From Bacteroidales bacterium (lineage in GTDB: Bacteria; Bacteroidota; Bacteroidia; Bacteroidales; Prolixibacteraceae), in NCBI GenBank assembly GCA_012729335.1, contig JAAYDJ010000028.1:62001-126000 (forward strand): DNA of 64,000 nucleotides, read 5' to 3'. Below are positions 62,743-64,000 of this stretch, in pieces (the stretch's first letter is position 1; the number at the start of each line of letters is the position of its first letter). The notes below the pieces were generated by a model. The model saw only the letters and a program-made list of their open reading frames with translations, was not told where the DNA came from and did no database searches. The position numbers and the translations under genes were made by a program.

Positions 62743-63513
62743 ATGACCAGAAAATATCTTCAGTTGCTGATGATTATTTTCATCGTGGGAACCTCCTGCT
62801 CGGTTCCGGTATCGGAGCTGACCTATCTGGGAGGGGTTAAGGCCGGGCTGACGGGAGCAGGCAGGGAGAATACCGAGGCCTATCTCATCAGGCCGCATGA
62901 CCTTCTTTATATCCGGATCAGCGGTGAAGATCCCCAGACCACCGAGTTCCTCAACCTGACCGAATCTTCAGGCAACATGTTCTCAGCCGGGAACCTGGAC
63001 CTGATCACCTATGAGGTGGATGATTCCGGCGAAATCAATTACTCACACCTGGGCAGGATCAGGGTGGAAGGGCTCACTGTCGACCAGGTCGCCACTGAGA
63101 TCCAATCCCGCATCAACCGGTTTATTGAGGGCACTTCGGTGTTTGTCAAGCTGGTAGAAAGAAATGTCACTGTTTTGGGGGAAGTGGCCAATCCCGGCCG
63201 ACATCCGATGCTCCGCAGCCGGATCACCCTTCTGGAGGCGCTGGGTGCCGCGGGCGACCTCACCGACTTCGGCAACCGCAGAAATGTGAAGATTCTCCGT
63301 GAAACCAGGGATGGGACCGTTGTCGCCTACCTCGATCTCACCGATCCGGGGCTGGTCACCTCACCCTGGTATTACCTGCAGCCCCATGACATTATTTATG
63401 TAGAGCCCATCGCCGGGATTTACGGCAAAAAGACCAGGCCTTTTGGTGCAGGCATGACCCTGGCCCTTACCTCCATGTATACCTTATTGTTGTTAATCAC
63501 CCTCCTCAAATGA
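62743..63513 (+). CDS. Polysaccharide export lipoprotein, Wza-like
   Basis: The 256-residue protein has a lipoprotein signal peptide with Cys in TSCSVP (residue 19). Residues about 45-135 form the polysaccharide export domain (AYLIRPHDLLYIRISGEDP), then SLBB-type segments (NVTVLGEVANPGRHPMLRSR, ALGAAGDLTDFGNRR), and the end has a single transmembrane helix (MTLALTSMYTLLLLITLL), as in Wza-type channels of Bacteroidota. It exports capsule or exopolysaccharide through the outer membrane. Its stop codon overlaps the start of the next gene (ATGA), so the two are coupled. It probably works with the minus-strand biosynthesis run. Confidence 0.93.
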   Translation: MTRKYLQLLMIIFIVGTSCSVPVSELTYLGGVKAGLTGAGRENTEAYLIRPHDLLYIRISGEDPQTTEFLNLTESSGNMFSAGNLDLITYEVDDSGEINYSHLGRIRVEGLTVDQVATEIQSRINRFIEGTSVFVKLVERNVTVLGEVANPGRHPMLRSRITLLEALGAAGDLTDFGNRRNVKILRETRDGTVVAYLDLTDPGLVTSPWYYLQPHDIIYVEPIAGIYGKKTRPFGAGMTLALTSMYTLLLLITLLK

Positions 63514-64000
63514 CACCCTTTGCAACCAACCAGCCATCACCCGTACGGGGCCCGGTATGGAAGGAGCAACCCCTGAACTTCAAGAAAACCATTTCCCGGA
63601 TCTTCAGCAATGCCAGGTGGTTCCTCCTTTCGCTGCTCCTCTCCCTTTTCCTGGCCTTCCTCCTCAACCAATTCGCCAGGCCGGTTTATGAAGCCCGGAC
63701 CACCCTCCTTTTTGAGACCGACTTTTCTCCCGCCACCGGCAACGAGGCACTGGGCAGCGATGTGTTTCAGGGGCTGGGAAGGCTAGGCAGCATGCGGAAC
63801 ATTTACGACCAGTCGGTGATGATCGTCTCCACGCCCCTGGTGGAGCAGGTTTTGGATGAACTGGGGTATGAAGTGAGTTATTATTCCCGGGAGCGGCACC
63901 GCACCAGGGAAATATACACCGAGGTGCCTTTCTCTGTAACACCTGATCCTTCGCTTCCTCAGGCTGTGGAAATGCCCTTTGAAGTGGAGATCTCCCGGGA
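63510..64000 (+). CDS. Wzz-like polysaccharide co-polymerase, partial
   Basis: The first 163 residues or so are visible. After a short hydrophilic start (MTPFATNQPSPVRGPVWKEQ), a transmembrane helix (WFLLSLLLSLFLAFLLNQF, about 37-55) leads to a periplasmic segment with PVYEARTTLLFETDF and DQSVMIVSTPLVEQVLDELG, as in Wzz/chain-length determinant proteins. It may continue into a tyrosine kinase domain, as is usual in Bacteroidota, but the window ends first. The start codon overlaps the wza stop (ATGA). Confidence 0.88.
   Translation, partial: MTPFATNQPSPVRGPVWKEQPLNFKKTISRIFSNARWFLLSLLLSLFLAFLLNQFARPVYEARTTLLFETDFSPATGNEALGSDVFQGLGRLGSMRNIYDQSVMIVSTPLVEQVLDELGYEVSYYSRERHRTREIYTEVPFSVTPDPSLPQAVEMPFEVEISR

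Overview
This 64 kb window looks like a chromosomal piece of a fairly GC-rich member of the Bacteroidota, most likely Bacteroidales-like. Four observations support this: C-terminal sorting domains of the type IX secretion system (T9SS) on two very large secreted proteins; a type III glutamine synthetase; a PorE-like lipoprotein (TPR, beta-propeller, carboxypeptidase-regulatory and OmpA domains); and several promoters of the Bacteroidota form TTG / TAnnTTTG with little sign of Shine-Dalgarno sequences. No search could be run, so family names rest on motifs, length and context.

Layout, left to right. (1) 1-3.1 kb: a gene end at the window edge and the rpsO-pnp unit on the minus strand, with a good promoter and a leader hairpin before rpsO. 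(2) 3.1-12.8 kb: a membrane-anchored serine hydrolase, a DUF2851 protein, a three-gene surface cassette (two paralogous beta-helix proteins and a T9SS-targeted protein with repeated modules and a PKD domain), and the convergent PorE-like gene. (3) 13-23.7 kb: nitrogen assimilation, with glnN divergent from asnB-gltB-gltD; asnB has a lineage-specific insert, and the gltB-gltD gap is an array of 8-bp repeats. (4) 23.7-31.9 kb: housekeeping genes (an outer-membrane-like protein, cyclophilin, long-form NfeD, mqnA of the futalosine route, purB, an MsbA-like ABC exporter, a LutA-like CCG protein, tRNA-Trp). (5) 31.9-57.5 kb: one long minus-strand run of about 22 genes for a surface polysaccharide, often joined by 1-11 bp overlaps. 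(6) 57.5-64 kb: a very AT-rich control region, a 1355-residue T9SS surface protein with near-identical 78-residue repeats, and then wza and wzz-like export genes.

The polysaccharide run reads, in transcription order: carbamoyltransferase, DUF5989, SxtJ, SGNH hydrolase, Wzx flippase, FemAB-like transferase, deacetylase-fold protein, glycosyltransferase, EpsG/Wzy-like polymerase, deacetylase-fold protein, DUF362, ATP-grasp, three glycosyltransferases, ATP-grasp, two deacetylase-fold proteins, sugar-transfer ATP-grasp, a GNAT-phosphoglycosyl transferase fusion, and a DegT-type aminotransferase. Inference: the initiator builds an amino-sugar on undecaprenyl phosphate, glycosyltransferases extend it, Wzx/Wzy flip and polymerise it, and Wza/Wzz export it. 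Three ATP-grasp enzymes plus a FemAB-like protein suggest amino acids or other acyl groups joined by amide bonds, alongside carbamoylation and deacetylation.

The most unusual non-coding signals are a pair of about 135-bp dispersed elements (near 5.9 and 42.5 kb) with conserved ends but different internal hairpins, the two 8-bp-period arrays, a 51-bp tandem repeat inside the polysaccharide operon, and low-complexity inserts or tails in several enzymes.
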